From contig CANKVS010000032.1 of the NCBI GenBank assembly GCA_947487155.1, positions 1 through 46,333 on the forward strand: 46,333 nucleotides of DNA, written 5' to 3'. Of this stretch, positions 16,409 to 25,639 are shown piece by piece (the first letter of the stretch is position 1; every line of letters starts with the position of its first letter). A program made the position numbers and the translations under genes. Source of the stretch: an uncultured Flaviramulus sp. Its GTDB lineage: Bacteria; Bacteroidota; Bacteroidia; Flavobacteriales; Flavobacteriaceae. Under the pieces are notes generated by a model. It made no database searches. It was not told where the DNA came from and saw nothing but the letters and a program-made list of their open reading frames with translations.

Positions 16409-19400
16409 TTACAATTGTTTCAACAATTCGTCAACAGCTTTTTTTAACTGTGTGTCTTTTTTGTTTGCTTTATCATCTGGATTGTTAAGTACTAAAATAT
16501 CTGGAACAGCCGGAGTTGTTTCCATATTGGCTTCGCTAGATTTTACATACCACCCTCTAAAAGGCATTCGTACACTCGATCCGTCAATTAAACGTGTAGA
16601 ACCTGTTGATATAACAGCTCCAAATGTAGGCTCACCAACCAAAGTACCAATACCTAATGCTTTATAGGCGTGAGAAAATATTTCTGCATTCGAATAACTG
16701 GTGTGATTACATAAGGCTATAGAAGGCTTAGTCCATGATGCTAAAGGTAAACGCTCGCTAAAAGGATAATGATTTTTAAACTTTCTATGCTCGTTTTTAA
16801 GGTTACTAGCCGCACCACGAGGAACAGTATAGGCATGTTGCTTTACATTTAAAACTGCCATTAAGTAATCGGTAGTCCAGCCACCACCGTTAAATCTAAC
16901 ATCTATCACTATGCCTTTTTTACCTAAACCAGCAGCAGTAAGTTCGCGTTCAAAACGTTCAAAACTAGTCCAGTTCATTCCTTGAATATGGATATATCCC
17001 AATTGACCATTTGAGTATATATTGGTTAATCGTTTACGCTCTTTAACCCATGCATTGTAGTTTTCAATTCTATTACTGCTTTTAGGTCTAATTACTACTT
17101 CAACAGTATTAGTACCTCGCATTATTTCTAAATAGATTTTTTCGTTTGAAGTGCCTTCCAGCAAACTATAGATATTAAGGTTTTTACTTAGTTTGGTACC
17201 GTTAACAGAAGTAATTACATCACCTATATTAATTTTACTAGCACTACGACTACTTGGCATATTACCAACAACGCTATCAACTTTAAGACTGCCGTTGCTA
17301 TTCGGAATTAACTCTAAGCCCAATAATCCTGTAGATTCTCTTTGTAAATTTTCACGAAATTCCCCTGCTCGAAAACCCATATGGCTTGCATTTATTTGTC
17401 CCAACATCCAATTGAATATATTTTGAAAATCTATTTGTGTTGAGGCTGCCATAGCCAACGGTTTGTATTTTTTATTTAATGTACTCCAATCTTGCCCATG
17501 AAAATTTGGGTCGTAAAAACCATCATTAATAGCTTTCCATGCTTCCTCGAATATTTGATTTGATTCTTCTTTATAATTAACATCTAGTTTAGCAGAAACT
17601 GGCAAATTTTCACTTTTATCTGATGACAGTTTAATTTTTGAAAAACTCCCCGAACCACTAGTCATATATATATTTGAATATGACTTATCTAAAACAATTG
17701 CCGAAGGTTTTTTGTTATTTGTAGTTAATGCCTTTTTCTTTTTCCCTTCCCAAGAAATTTTAAACAAATCGGATGCTACGTTAGCATCACCTCTACCGCC
17801 ATTACCCGTTGTATAATATAGGGTTTTTCCGTCTTTAGAGAACGCGCGACCAAACTCACCACCCGTAAACGAAGTTACCTGCACTTGACGTTCATGAATG
17901 TCTTGAAAATGTATTACAACATTTTCAACTTCATCTTTATCCTTTTTATCGCCATCTTTTTTATCATCATTAGTATCCTCTTCTTCCCAATCTTGTGTTG
18001 TTTTTTCCCAATCTGTTTTATTTAGCCATGTAAACCAAACATCATAATCGTTATTATTTCTATTAGAAGAAAACATTAATTTTTTACCATCGCTACTCCA
18101 AATAGGGTTTCTATCTTGCTTGGGGTGCATAGAAATGTTTATAGGTTTTCTTGAGTTATCTGCCTTATGAATATAAATTTCGCCATTAAAATCTAAATCG
18201 CTTAAGCTATATGCTAACCATTTAGAATCTGGCGACCACGATACATTATCGGCAGTATCCCAACCATCAAGTATTACTTTTTCATTCGATAATTTTCCTG
18301 TGCTTGATATATTGGCAACTACTAATTTTCCTCGCCCTCTATTAAATGCGATTGATTTTCCGTTAGGAGAAATTACCAAATTACTTTCTCCTGCTTTAGT
18401 TTTAGTAATTCTTTCAACTTTATGCTTTAATGTTTTAAATAAATTTGATTCTTTGGTGTTAGCTGATGTTACTACATATAAATCGTTTTGCCCATCTCTA
18501 TCTGATATAAAAACTAACGTACTATCGTTTAACCACGCTGCCATTCTATCTCTATACGGTGAATTTGAAACGTTAACTGTTCTGCTTTTATCTTTATTAT
18601 TGTCTCTTAAAAAAATTTCGCCTCTAATATTTAACGCACTGTACTTTCCATTTGGAGACACCGCAATTTCACCTATACGATTTGAATAGGTTTTATGTTC
18701 AATAGGATTAAATCTGTAATCTGAAGCTATATTAATGTTTATTTCATTTATAGATTTAGTTACTGTATTCATTAAAAACACATTATTCCCTTTAGCTAAA
18801 ACTATGGCATTTCCATTTTTACTAATGTTAAACGAAAATATCCCCATATCCGTAAACGTACTCACCTGCTCTATTTGTCCTTCTTTATTACCAGAACTGT
18901 TTATTTTAAGCTTATGCACATTATATTTCCCACTTCTAGACGATTGAAAATAAATGGTATTATCGTTTCCCCATTGCGGATAGAAATCATTACCCTTAAA
19001 TGTTGTTAACTGTGAGTATTTATCATTCTTAATATCGTATAACCAAATATTTCTATTAGCAGGACCTTGATAGGCTTCACGAGCTATTCTACAACTACCT
19101 TTTACAAAAACTATAAACTTTCCGTTTGGTGATAGTTTAGAATCAAATCCTAAAGCACTCATATATCGGTACGGCGTTCCTCCATTACTGCTTACAATAT
19201 GCGTTTCGTATTCTCTTTCAACTTGTGCAAAGTTTCTACGTGTAGAAAATAAAATATCGCCATTTTTTGTAAAATCTGTTGGAATATCTGTTGTAGAATG
19301 GTGGGTTATTCTTTTTGGTAAACCACCAGATTTATCCATAATATAAACATCGCTATTACCATATCTATTACTTTGAAAAACAATAGACTGCCCATCAATA

Positions 19401-19615
19401 CTCCATAACGGATTTGTATCATAACCTTCGTGAACCGTTAATCGTTTTGCGTTTTGTCCGTTTGCATTTGCAGTCCAAATATCACCTTGAAAATTAAAGG
19501 CAATTTGTGTTCCATCTGGACTTAATGATGGTGAATTTACTAGTGGATTTTGAGCAATACTACCATTAGCTATTAGTATAACACCTACTAATAGTAATTT
19601 TAAAGATAATTTCAT
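16409..19615 (-). CDS. Tricorn-like secreted S41 peptidase
   Basis: This 1068-residue protein has a signal peptide (about 1-21, ending SIAQ). Two TolB/WD40-like beta-propeller regions follow (repeats such as SPDGTQIAFNF, SIDGQSIVFQSNRYGNSDVY, SPDSKWLAYSLSDLDFNGEIY). Then come an acidic linker near 540-570, a PDZ-like domain at about 770-840 (NIGDVITSVNGTKL) and an S41 protease domain. The nucleophile Ser is in SYSNAEIF near residue 975, followed by GEPTFGAVISTG. This is the Tricorn architecture, which trims peptides entering through a propeller gate. The signal peptide places it in the periplasm. It begins the run that continues into the Nramp-like and pxp genes, suggesting use of peptides as nutrients. 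Confidence 0.93.
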   Translation of the reverse strand: MKLSLKLLLVGVILIANGSIAQNPLVNSPSLSPDGTQIAFNFQGDIWTANANGQNAKRLTVHEGYDTNPLWSIDGQSIVFQSNRYGNSDVYIMDKSGGLPKRITHHSTTDIPTDFTKNGDILFSTRRNFAQVEREYETHIVSSNGGTPYRYMSALGFDSKLSPNGKFIVFVKGSCRIAREAYQGPANRNIWLYDIKNDKYSQLTTFKGNDFYPQWGNDNTIYFQSSRSGKYNVHKLKINSSGNKEGQIEQVSTFTDMGIFSFNISKNGNAIVLAKGNNVFLMNTVTKSINEININIASDYRFNPIEHKTYSNRIGEIAVSPNGKYSALNIRGEIFLRDNNKDKSRTVNVSNSPYRDRMAAWLNDSTLVFISDRDGQNDLYVVTSANTKESNLFKTLKHKVERITKTKAGESNLVISPNGKSIAFNRGRGKLVVANISSTGKLSNEKVILDGWDTADNVSWSPDSKWLAYSLSDLDFNGEIYIHKADNSRKPINISMHPKQDRNPIWSSDGKKLMFSSNRNNNDYDVWFTWLNKTDWEKTTQDWEEEDTNDDKKDGDKKDKDEVENVVIHFQDIHERQVQVTSFTGGEFGRAFSKDGKTLYYTTGNGGRGDANVASDLFKISWEGKKKKALTTNNKKPSAIVLDKSYSNIYMTSGSGSFSKIKLSSDKSENLPVSAKLDVNYKEESNQIFEEAWKAINDGFYDPNFHGQDWSTLNKKYKPLAMAASTQIDFQNIFNWMLGQINASHMGFRAGEFRENLQRESTGLLGLELIPNSNGSLKVDSVVGNMPSSRSASKINIGDVITSVNGTKLSKNLNIYSLLEGTSNEKIYLEIMRGTNTVEVVIRPKSSNRIENYNAWVKERKRLTNIYSNGQLGYIHIQGMNWTSFERFERELTAAGLGKKGIVIDVRFNGGGWTTDYLMAVLNVKQHAYTVPRGAASNLKNEHRKFKNHYPFSERLPLASWTKPSIALCNHTSYSNAEIFSHAYKALGIGTLVGEPTFGAVISTGSTRLIDGSSVRMPFRGWYVKSSEANMETTPAVPDILVLNNPDDKANKKDTQLKKAVDELLKQL

Positions 19616-19716
19616 TTTTCAGTCGATTTTCCATTTAAAACATAAAATTACGCTTAATTACCAACGTATATTGAAAAATTAATTATTCTTTAACATTTAT
19701 TAACACTTGCAATATG

Positions 19717-20832
19717 TTATTTATTAGCAATAGAATTGAGTGAATAAATAGCAAAACTACCTAACCAATGTCCGCCTTCATAACTATCACCAAAAATACT
19801 TGGTAGCGAATAATTTATATGATGATTAGCAATATTTTTAAGGTGGTTATATTCCGGTAAGTTCTCAGCAATTTTATTTAAACTCCATGCTCGTGAAAAA
19901 TTAACACCGTCTAAATGCACCAAATGACCATCGGTTCTATCTGATACTTTACCTGTTTCTATGTTGAAGTTTTTATCACCAAGTTGCAGCAGAAAATTGT
20001 TTAACCACGGTTTGTACATTTCTATAGGTAAAATACGCTTCATTAAAGCGGCTTCTTCTAAACACGGTGACAGAAAATCGCTCCCACTAGGTTCCCAAGT
20101 TATTGGGCATCCTTTATCATTCATATAAAAATCTTTAGCGCGTGTTTCTATAGCTAGTTTTAAAGTGTTATTGTTTACGGTACTCGCATAATCGTAGGCA
20201 AAAGATAAACCAAATGCTGTATTGGTATGTGTTCCTAGACGTTGCGGATAGTTTAGTTTTGGTAAAAACGCGATGTATTTTTCCACAATTAAATTGGTTA
20301 AGGGTTGTAAGTTTGTTTCTAGTATTCTCGCTGTTTCATCATCCCATGTATGTAGCTCTTCTGCAAGTTTAAGTAACCACGCCCAACCATAAGTGCGCTC
20401 ATACGATTTGTTGTGTTTTCCATGAAAATAAGCGACTTCTGCTTCTATATTGTTTTTAGATATATTTTGAAGTAACTTTTGTTTAATATCTCTGGCATTA
20501 TCAATGTTTGGAAACGATTTTAATAAACGTACTAAACTCCAATGGCCATGAACTGATGAATGCCAATCGAAACATCCATAAAAAGCGGGATGTAATGCTG
20601 TTGGCGATTTTAAATCGGCATCACTTCCTAGAGTTTGTGATAACTTATTTGGGTATTCTGTATTTATACAGTGTAATGGTAATTCTGCTAATGTATTGGC
20701 TTGTTCAAGATTAAGTACAGGAACTTTTGCTATTTCAACAGGTTCAGCTTCTGGTATACCTTGTTTTTTTTCGTTAGATGTGTTGCAGCTTAGAATTAAA
20801 ACTACGGATAATAATGTAAAGTATTTTTTCAT
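19717..20832 (-). CDS. DUF2891 family lipoprotein
   Basis: The N-terminus is a lipoprotein signal with Cys about 16 (LILSCNTS). The rest matches DUF2891: HPAFYGCFDWHSSVHGHWSLVRLL near residue 80-105, YGWAWLLKLAEELHTW, RLGTHTNTAFGLSFAYDYA, FLSPCLEEAALM and the closing GDSYEGGHWLGSFA. The family is predicted to be an alpha/alpha-barrel and its function is unknown. The conserved His, Trp and Asp clusters suggest an enzyme. It is 101 bases upstream of the tricorn-like gene on the same strand, so a functional link to peptide use is possible but unproven. Confidence 0.85.
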   Translation of the reverse strand: MKKYFTLLSVVLILSCNTSNEKKQGIPEAEPVEIAKVPVLNLEQANTLAELPLHCINTEYPNKLSQTLGSDADLKSPTALHPAFYGCFDWHSSVHGHWSLVRLLKSFPNIDNARDIKQKLLQNISKNNIEAEVAYFHGKHNKSYERTYGWAWLLKLAEELHTWDDETARILETNLQPLTNLIVEKYIAFLPKLNYPQRLGTHTNTAFGLSFAYDYASTVNNNTLKLAIETRAKDFYMNDKGCPITWEPSGSDFLSPCLEEAALMKRILPIEMYKPWLNNFLLQLGDKNFNIETGKVSDRTDGHLVHLDGVNFSRAWSLNKIAENLPEYNHLKNIANHHINYSLPSIFGDSYEGGHWLGSFAIYSLNSIANK

Positions 20833-20924
20833 GTGATAAATTTAAGGGTTTTCAAATTTATATACTGAACTCATCTTTACTTTTTGTGTTTAACCGAAAA
20901 TGAATTAAAATTTATCCATAATGA

Positions 20925-20962
20925 GAGGTCCTATCGCTAGCGCAAGCATATTTGCTTGTGCC
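20925..20962. repeat. Short intergenic hairpin, possibly a dispersed repeat
   Basis: An inverted repeat CGCAAGCA (20941-20948) / TGCTTGTG (20953-20960) has a 4-base loop. It is more GC-rich than the surrounding intergenic DNA, which suggests a REP-like unit. No T-tract of terminator quality follows. Confidence 0.35.
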
Positions 20963-21093
20963 GTTAAAAAAACAAAATGTCTTTATACAATTTACGAATG
21001 TAAAAACTTGCGTTAACCAATTCTTAATACTATTCTAATTAATAGAACTCCTGCTTTCATTGCGACTTACTTAATAGTTTTAGCAGAAATTCG

Positions 21094-22629
21094 TTACCCT
21101 AACCACCCCTCTCTATCCAAACTTCTATATTGAATAGCTTCACTAATATGTGTGCCATTTACAACCTCAACACCTTCTAAATCAGCAATAGTTCTAGATA
21201 CTTTCAAGATCCTATCATAGGCTCTAGCCGATAAGTTTAAACGTTCCATAGCCGTTTTTAATAATTGCTTCGAGGTTTCATCTAGCATGCAATACGTCCT
21301 AATTTGTTTGGTATTCATTTGTGCATTATAGTGTACCGTATCACTTTCTGCGAAGCGTTTGGTTTGTAGTATTCTGGCTTTTGTTACGCGTTTTCTAATA
21401 TCTACCGAGGTTTCTCCTTTTCTATCATCCGATAATTTTTCAAAAGGTACTGGTGTCACTTCTATATGAATATCTATTCTATCCAATAACGGACCGGAAA
21501 TTTTGCTTAAATACCGTTGCATTTCGGCTGGACTAGAAGTTACTGGTGCATCAGGATCGTTAAAATAACCTCCAGGACTCGGATTCATACTCGCTACAAG
21601 CATAAATGATGACGGATAAGTTACCGTGAATTTTGCACGAGAAATAGTGACTTCTCGATCTTCTAATGGCTGTCTCAATACTTCTAAAACACCGCGTTTA
21701 AATTCGGGTAATTCATCTAGAAATAATACACCATTATGCGATAACGAAATTTCTCCTGGTTGCGGAAATGCACCACCGCCAACAAGGGCAACGTCGCTAA
21801 TTGTGTGGTGCGGACTCCTAAACGGGCGTTGAGCCATTAACCCCGTATCTTTTACGCGACCAACTACCGAATGTATTTTGGTGGTTTCTAAAGCCTCATG
21901 TAAAGTCATAGGCGGTAAAATACTTGGTAAACGTTTAGCTAACATGGTTTTACCTGCACCAGGTGGTCCAATTAAAATAATATTATGTCCACCCGCAGCT
22001 GCAATTTCCATACAACGCTTAATTCCTTCCTGCCCTTTAACATCAGAAAAATCGAATTCTGGAAAATCTAAGTTTTTCTCAAACTCTTTTCGAGTATCAA
22101 TGATGGTTTGCTCTAAAGGAACTCCTTTATCAAAATAATTAATAACTTCTTTTATATTGTCAATACCATAAACTTCTAAGTTATCAACAATAGCCGCTTC
22201 TTTAGCATTTTGTTTTGGCAGAATAAAGCCTTTATACCCCTCCTCTCTTGCTTTAACAGCTATAGGCAACGCGCCTTTTATGGGTTGCAAACTACCATCA
22301 AGAGAGAGTTCGCCCATAATTAAATACTTATCTAAATCGTCTGCTTGTATTTGTTTTGAAGCGGCTAGAATTCCTATGGCTAAAGTAAGATCGTAAGCAC
22401 TTCCCTCCTTTCTTAAGTCAGCAGGCGCCATATTAATAGTAATTTTTTTACCAGGAATTTTATAACCGTTATTTTGTAATGCCGCAGCAATCCTATAATT
22501 ACTTTCTTTTATGGCATTATCGGGTAATCCTACAAGATGATAACCAATACCCGAATTTACATTCACCTCAACCGTAATTGTTGTGGCCTCGACACCAAAA
22601 ACGGCACTTCCAAAAACTTTTTTCAGCAT
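21094..22629 (-). CDS. YifB family Mg-chelatase-like AAA ATPase (ComM)
   Basis: This is a 511-residue protein with the YifB/ComM layout. An N-terminal ChlI-type Lon-protease-like domain (about 1-165, GSAVFGVEATTITVEVNVNSGI) is followed by a Mg-chelatase AAA+ module with Walker A GPPGAGKTMLAKRLPSILPP near 220, Walker B GVLFLDELPEF, RQPLEDREVTISRA, and a C-terminal helical domain (RAYDRILKVSRTIADLEG). ComM homologues are branch-migration helicases that help integrate DNA during natural transformation. The family occurs in many non-competent bacteria as well. Neighbours give no further clue. Confidence 0.93.
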   Translation of the reverse strand: MLKKVFGSAVFGVEATTITVEVNVNSGIGYHLVGLPDNAIKESNYRIAAALQNNGYKIPGKKITINMAPADLRKEGSAYDLTLAIGILAASKQIQADDLDKYLIMGELSLDGSLQPIKGALPIAVKAREEGYKGFILPKQNAKEAAIVDNLEVYGIDNIKEVINYFDKGVPLEQTIIDTRKEFEKNLDFPEFDFSDVKGQEGIKRCMEIAAAGGHNIILIGPPGAGKTMLAKRLPSILPPMTLHEALETTKIHSVVGRVKDTGLMAQRPFRSPHHTISDVALVGGGAFPQPGEISLSHNGVLFLDELPEFKRGVLEVLRQPLEDREVTISRAKFTVTYPSSFMLVASMNPSPGGYFNDPDAPVTSSPAEMQRYLSKISGPLLDRIDIHIEVTPVPFEKLSDDRKGETSVDIRKRVTKARILQTKRFAESDTVHYNAQMNTKQIRTYCMLDETSKQLLKTAMERLNLSARAYDRILKVSRTIADLEGVEVVNGTHISEAIQYRSLDREGWLG

Positions 22630-22743
22630 AACAATTGTTTACTGATTAAATGTAAGAAATGTTAATGATATAAAACACATTAACCATATTGTTTTAAAAA
22701 TTCAAAACAATTATGACTAAATCAAAAAGCCAAAAAAACATTT

Positions 22744-23961
22744 TTATTTCTTAAATCGCATCTTACCCGTTTCAATTTTTATAGCCGTTTTTGCTAAAAC
22801 GGTAAATACCAAAGCACCCATAGCCCAAATACCAAGGGTAACGCCTATTTCTATGCCAGTAGGCAAGTATTCTGCTATTTTGCCGTAAGGCCCAGGAATA
22901 AACCCTGGAACTATAAGTCCGAATCCCTTTTCAATCCATATCGCTACAAATAAAATAATGCAGGCAAAAAACAATACTTTAAAATTGTTACGAAGCTTAT
23001 GAAAAGTTAACATAACGGTTGCTAGAACGTTTAAAGAAATAGATGTCCAAATCCAAGGTAACAAAGCCGATTTACCATCTAATCCAAAAAATAAATAGTA
23101 AGCACTTTCACTATGGTGTGTTGGTGCATAAAATTCTTTAAACAATTCAGAAATCAACATAATTAAATTTATTTGAGCCGCTACAGTAACAACCATAGCT
23201 ATTTTTTTAATGGTTTTATCTTTAATTGAAAATTCTGTAAATGTTCTAATTACAGCTAAAACTAAAATAATTAATGCTGGTCCAGCTGCAAAAGCAGATG
23301 CTAAAAAACGAGGCCCTAATAAGGCATTATTCCAGAACGGACGCGCTTGTAAACCTTGATATAAAAAAGCGGTTACTAAATGAATTCCTACCGCCCAAAA
23401 CACCGATAAAATAGCCCCTGGAATATAAACACTCTTTTTAGATTTTTTCCCTTGGTAATGTCTAAATAAAATATAAAACGGAATACTTAAGTTTAAAAAT
23501 AAATATCCATTTAACACCAATACATCCCAGGTTAGCATAGAGTTTGGAAAGTTAAACACACCAATACCTGGTATCATATGCCATAGTACCGATGGGCCAC
23601 CCATATCGGCAATTACAAATGCTAAACACATAACCAGTGCTGCCACTGCAATACCTTCTCCTATTAATACAGCTTGTTTAAAATCTATATCTTTTAGTAC
23701 ATAAGTTGGCATTACTAACATAACTGCGGCGGCGGCAACCCCAACTAAAAAAGTGAAATTAGAAATATACAACCCCCAACTTACCCTATCCGTCATTCCA
23801 GTAACACTCAGTCCTTGATCTAGCTGAATAGAATAACAATACATACCTACCAACATGATAAACGTTAATACCGCCATCCAGATATGATATTTTTTAGACC
23901 CATGCGTAATGGTATCTAAACTATCTTTAACTAAGCTTTTTAAAACTTTAAGTCTTCTCAT
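22744..23961 (-). CDS. nrfD: NrfD/PsrC-family quinol-oxidising membrane subunit
   Basis: This 405-residue protein has about nine to ten transmembrane helices and the NrfD/PsrC pattern (VSWGLYISNFTFLVGVAAAAVMLVMPTYVL, FVIADMGGPSVLWHMIPG, FNFPNSMLTWDVLVLNGYLFLNL, RPFWNNALLGPRFLASAFAAGPALI). Such subunits oxidise menaquinol and pass electrons to a partner four-cluster ferredoxin-type protein, here presumably the one encoded at 24462-25604. Both are on the same strand but are separated by 500 bases filled with repeat-like elements. With no NapC or NapGH visible, this pair is the best candidate to feed the periplasmic nitrate reductase. Symbol by family only. Confidence 0.88.
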   Translation of the reverse strand: MRRLKVLKSLVKDSLDTITHGSKKYHIWMAVLTFIMLVGMYCYSIQLDQGLSVTGMTDRVSWGLYISNFTFLVGVAAAAVMLVMPTYVLKDIDFKQAVLIGEGIAVAALVMCLAFVIADMGGPSVLWHMIPGIGVFNFPNSMLTWDVLVLNGYLFLNLSIPFYILFRHYQGKKSKKSVYIPGAILSVFWAVGIHLVTAFLYQGLQARPFWNNALLGPRFLASAFAAGPALIILVLAVIRTFTEFSIKDKTIKKIAMVVTVAAQINLIMLISELFKEFYAPTHHSESAYYLFFGLDGKSALLPWIWTSISLNVLATVMLTFHKLRNNFKVLFFACIILFVAIWIEKGFGLIVPGFIPGPYGKIAEYLPTGIEIGVTLGIWAMGALVFTVLAKTAIKIETGKMRFKK

Positions 23962-24020
23962 TTTATTCTTTATTATAACTCTTAGTATTATATTTTATCA
24001 TTACCTAGGGCTTTTATAGC

Positions 24021-24109
24021 CTGCACTGAGCGCAGTCGAAGTGTGGCAATCTCATAATTATATTTTCAAATCGAAAGATTACTTCAGTTATCCTGCCTTC
24101 GTAATGACG
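24021..24109. repeat. Dispersed intergenic repeat-like element, copy A
   Basis: The left end contains CACTGAGCGCAGTCGAAGTG, a hairpin of a kind I recognise as scattered through many bacterial genomes. The unit continues through GTGGCAATCT, an AT-rich centre, AGATTACTTC and CCTTCGTAATGACG. The GCAATCT and AGATTAC halves are near inverted repeats. It shares the internal and right-hand segments with copy B at 24176-24258. Confidence 0.65.
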
Positions 24110-24123
24110 TTATTTTTTTATTT

Positions 24124-24163
24124 GGGCGTTACCCACAAGGGGTCGGGCTTTCCGTTGCAATCT
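24124..24163. repeat. GGGCGTTACCC-type intergenic repeat
   Basis: The sequence GGGCGTTACCCACAAGGGG followed by TCGGGCTTTCCGTTGCAATC resembles a short GC-rich repeat known from Bacteroidota intergenic regions. It is strikingly GC-rich compared with its surroundings. Confidence 0.55.
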
Positions 24164-24175
24164 TTTTAAAATTTT

Positions 24176-24258
24176 GTCATTGCGAAGCAAATTTTTATTT
24201 GCTGTGGCAATCTTTTAAACTTGAAGAGATTACTTCGTCGTACCTCCTCGTAATAACG
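24176..24258. repeat. Dispersed intergenic repeat-like element, copy B
   Basis: It begins GTCATTGCGAAGC, contains a small hairpin GCAAAT/ATTTGC (24187-24202), then GTGGCAATCT, a short centre, and AGATTACTTCGTCG through CTCGTAATAACG. The ends are inverted: GTCATTGCGA against TCGTAATAAC. This matches the well-known GTCATTGCGAGG...CAATCT intergenic repeat type and is related to copy A. Confidence 0.65.
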
Positions 24259-24411
24259 GTTTCTTTATTTATTATTTTAAAAAGGATTTCCTCTTCAATC
24301 CCTAACGCAATCCTATCTGCTATCTAATTTTTTTTTCCTAACTCCAATCTTATCAGCAATTATTGTTTAATCGTTTATTTGTTTATGCGTTTAACCGAAA
24401 CAACAATTCTA

Positions 24412-24435
24412 CAGTTAAACAGTTAAACAGTTAAA
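24412..24435. repeat. Tandem octamer CAGTTAAA x3
   Basis: Three perfect copies of CAGTTAAA run head to tail and continue into a degraded copy. They lie 26 bases downstream of the iron-sulfur protein stop codon. Confidence 0.8.
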
Positions 24436-24461
24436 CAACTTAACAAATAAACATTTACCAA

Positions 24462-25604
24462 CTAGTCCATAAAATACCAGAACTTAGGTTCTGTACCTAA
24501 ATCTTCTTTTAATCTAAACACTTTTTTGTTTTCTAACACCCAACGAATAGTACTATTAGGGTCTAATAAATTTCCAAAAATACGTGCGCCTGTAGGGCAA
24601 GCTTCAACGCATGCAGGGTTTTTACCAGCTCTAGAACGTTGTACACAAAATGTACATTTTTCCATCACCCCCTTTTTACGCATACGGTTTCCTAAATAGT
24701 GTTGGTTTTTATTAACTTCAGCTTCAGGAACTTCTGGTTTACTCCAGTTAAATCGACGTCCATCGTAAGGACAAGCTGCCATACAATAGCGGCAACCCAC
24801 ACACCAATCGTAATCTATAACCACTAAACCATCATCTTCTCTCCAAGTGGCCTTTACCGGACATACATCTACACATGGTGGATTATCGCAATGAAAACAC
24901 TGTGTTCCCATATAAAAATGACCTTCGGCAGGAACTTCATGATAGTAATTATCATCAGCTTCATTAAAATTAAAACCTTTACCATCTTTCATTTCATGAA
25001 TTCTAATGTATTCCATTTGCGAATTTCTGTCTTGGTTATTTTCTTCAACACAAGCACTCACACAATCCATATAGCCTTGGCATTTAGAAATATTAAAAGC
25101 ATATCCAAACAACACATCTTTTTCAACGTTTTTAGAAGACATACTTAAGGTCTTTCCTGTACGCAATTGATACGAACGCACCAACCTGTCTACAGTTGCT
25201 GATTTTTCTTCATCAGACATCAGTTTATAATTGCCTTTAAACTGCTCTTCCCAATCTATTTGCGATTTTTCTTTACTTTCATCACCTGCAATAACACTAC
25301 ATGATGTACTTACCGCACCTGCACCAATAGCTAAACTTGCAGCTAATTTTTTAAATGCAGAACGACGATCCATTTTCACTTCAAAAACCTGCTCGAAACC
25401 ATCTTTTTTTTGTGTGTTTTCAATTTCTGCTTCTACGGCAGCATCAAAATCTGCATCACTAATTTGGTGCATATTTTGAGGTGTATGAGAACTTGAACCA
25501 CCACATCCGCCAGATGTTTTTCCACAACCACAAGAACCAGCGTTTTCTACTTTATGCTTACTATTAAGGTTTAATGAAAACCATTTTTTTTCGTTATTAC
25601 TCAT
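24462..25604 (-). CDS. Four-cluster ferredoxin-type electron-transfer protein (NrfC/PsrB-like)
   Basis: This 380-residue protein has DMSO-reductase-B-type cysteine motifs. Motif 1 is C175, C181, C185. Motif 2 is C236, C239, C244, C248. Motif 3 is C268, C271, C274, C278. Motif 4 is C317, C320, C332, C336. In motif 1 the expected second Cys is Tyr178, so one cluster is probably three-Cys ligated. A twin-arginine-like stretch (DRRSAFKKLAASLAIGAG, 79-96) lies inside the protein after an 78-residue extension with a Gly/Cys-rich CGCGKTSGGCGG (25-36), as in TAT-variant proteins of Bacteroidota. It likely links the NrfD-type quinol oxidase to the heme proteins encoded just upstream, for NapA. Confidence 0.9.
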   Translation of the reverse strand: MSNNEKKWFSLNLNSKHKVENAGSCGCGKTSGGCGGSSSHTPQNMHQISDADFDAAVEAEIENTQKKDGFEQVFEVKMDRRSAFKKLAASLAIGAGAVSTSCSVIAGDESKEKSQIDWEEQFKGNYKLMSDEEKSATVDRLVRSYQLRTGKTLSMSSKNVEKDVLFGYAFNISKCQGYMDCVSACVEENNQDRNSQMEYIRIHEMKDGKGFNFNEADDNYYHEVPAEGHFYMGTQCFHCDNPPCVDVCPVKATWREDDGLVVIDYDWCVGCRYCMAACPYDGRRFNWSKPEVPEAEVNKNQHYLGNRMRKKGVMEKCTFCVQRSRAGKNPACVEACPTGARIFGNLLDPNSTIRWVLENKKVFRLKEDLGTEPKFWYFMD

Positions 25605-25639
25605 ACCTAATATTTTTTTACCATTTACATGGCGTAAAA

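Larger units (their letters stand above)
23962..24461. other. 500-bp gap inside an operon, filled with repeats
   Basis: No credible ORF. It holds two related imperfectly palindromic elements (24021-24109 and 24176-24258), one different element (24124-24163) and a tandem octamer (24412-24435), listed separately. Short inverted segments and a T8-T9 run near 24331 also occur. It separates the iron-sulfur subunit gene from its membrane partner. Confidence 0.7.

Noticed and set aside
24021..24258. Repeat cluster considered as an insertion sequence
   Set aside because: No transposase frame and no target-site duplication can be seen; the size and structure fit small non-coding repeats.
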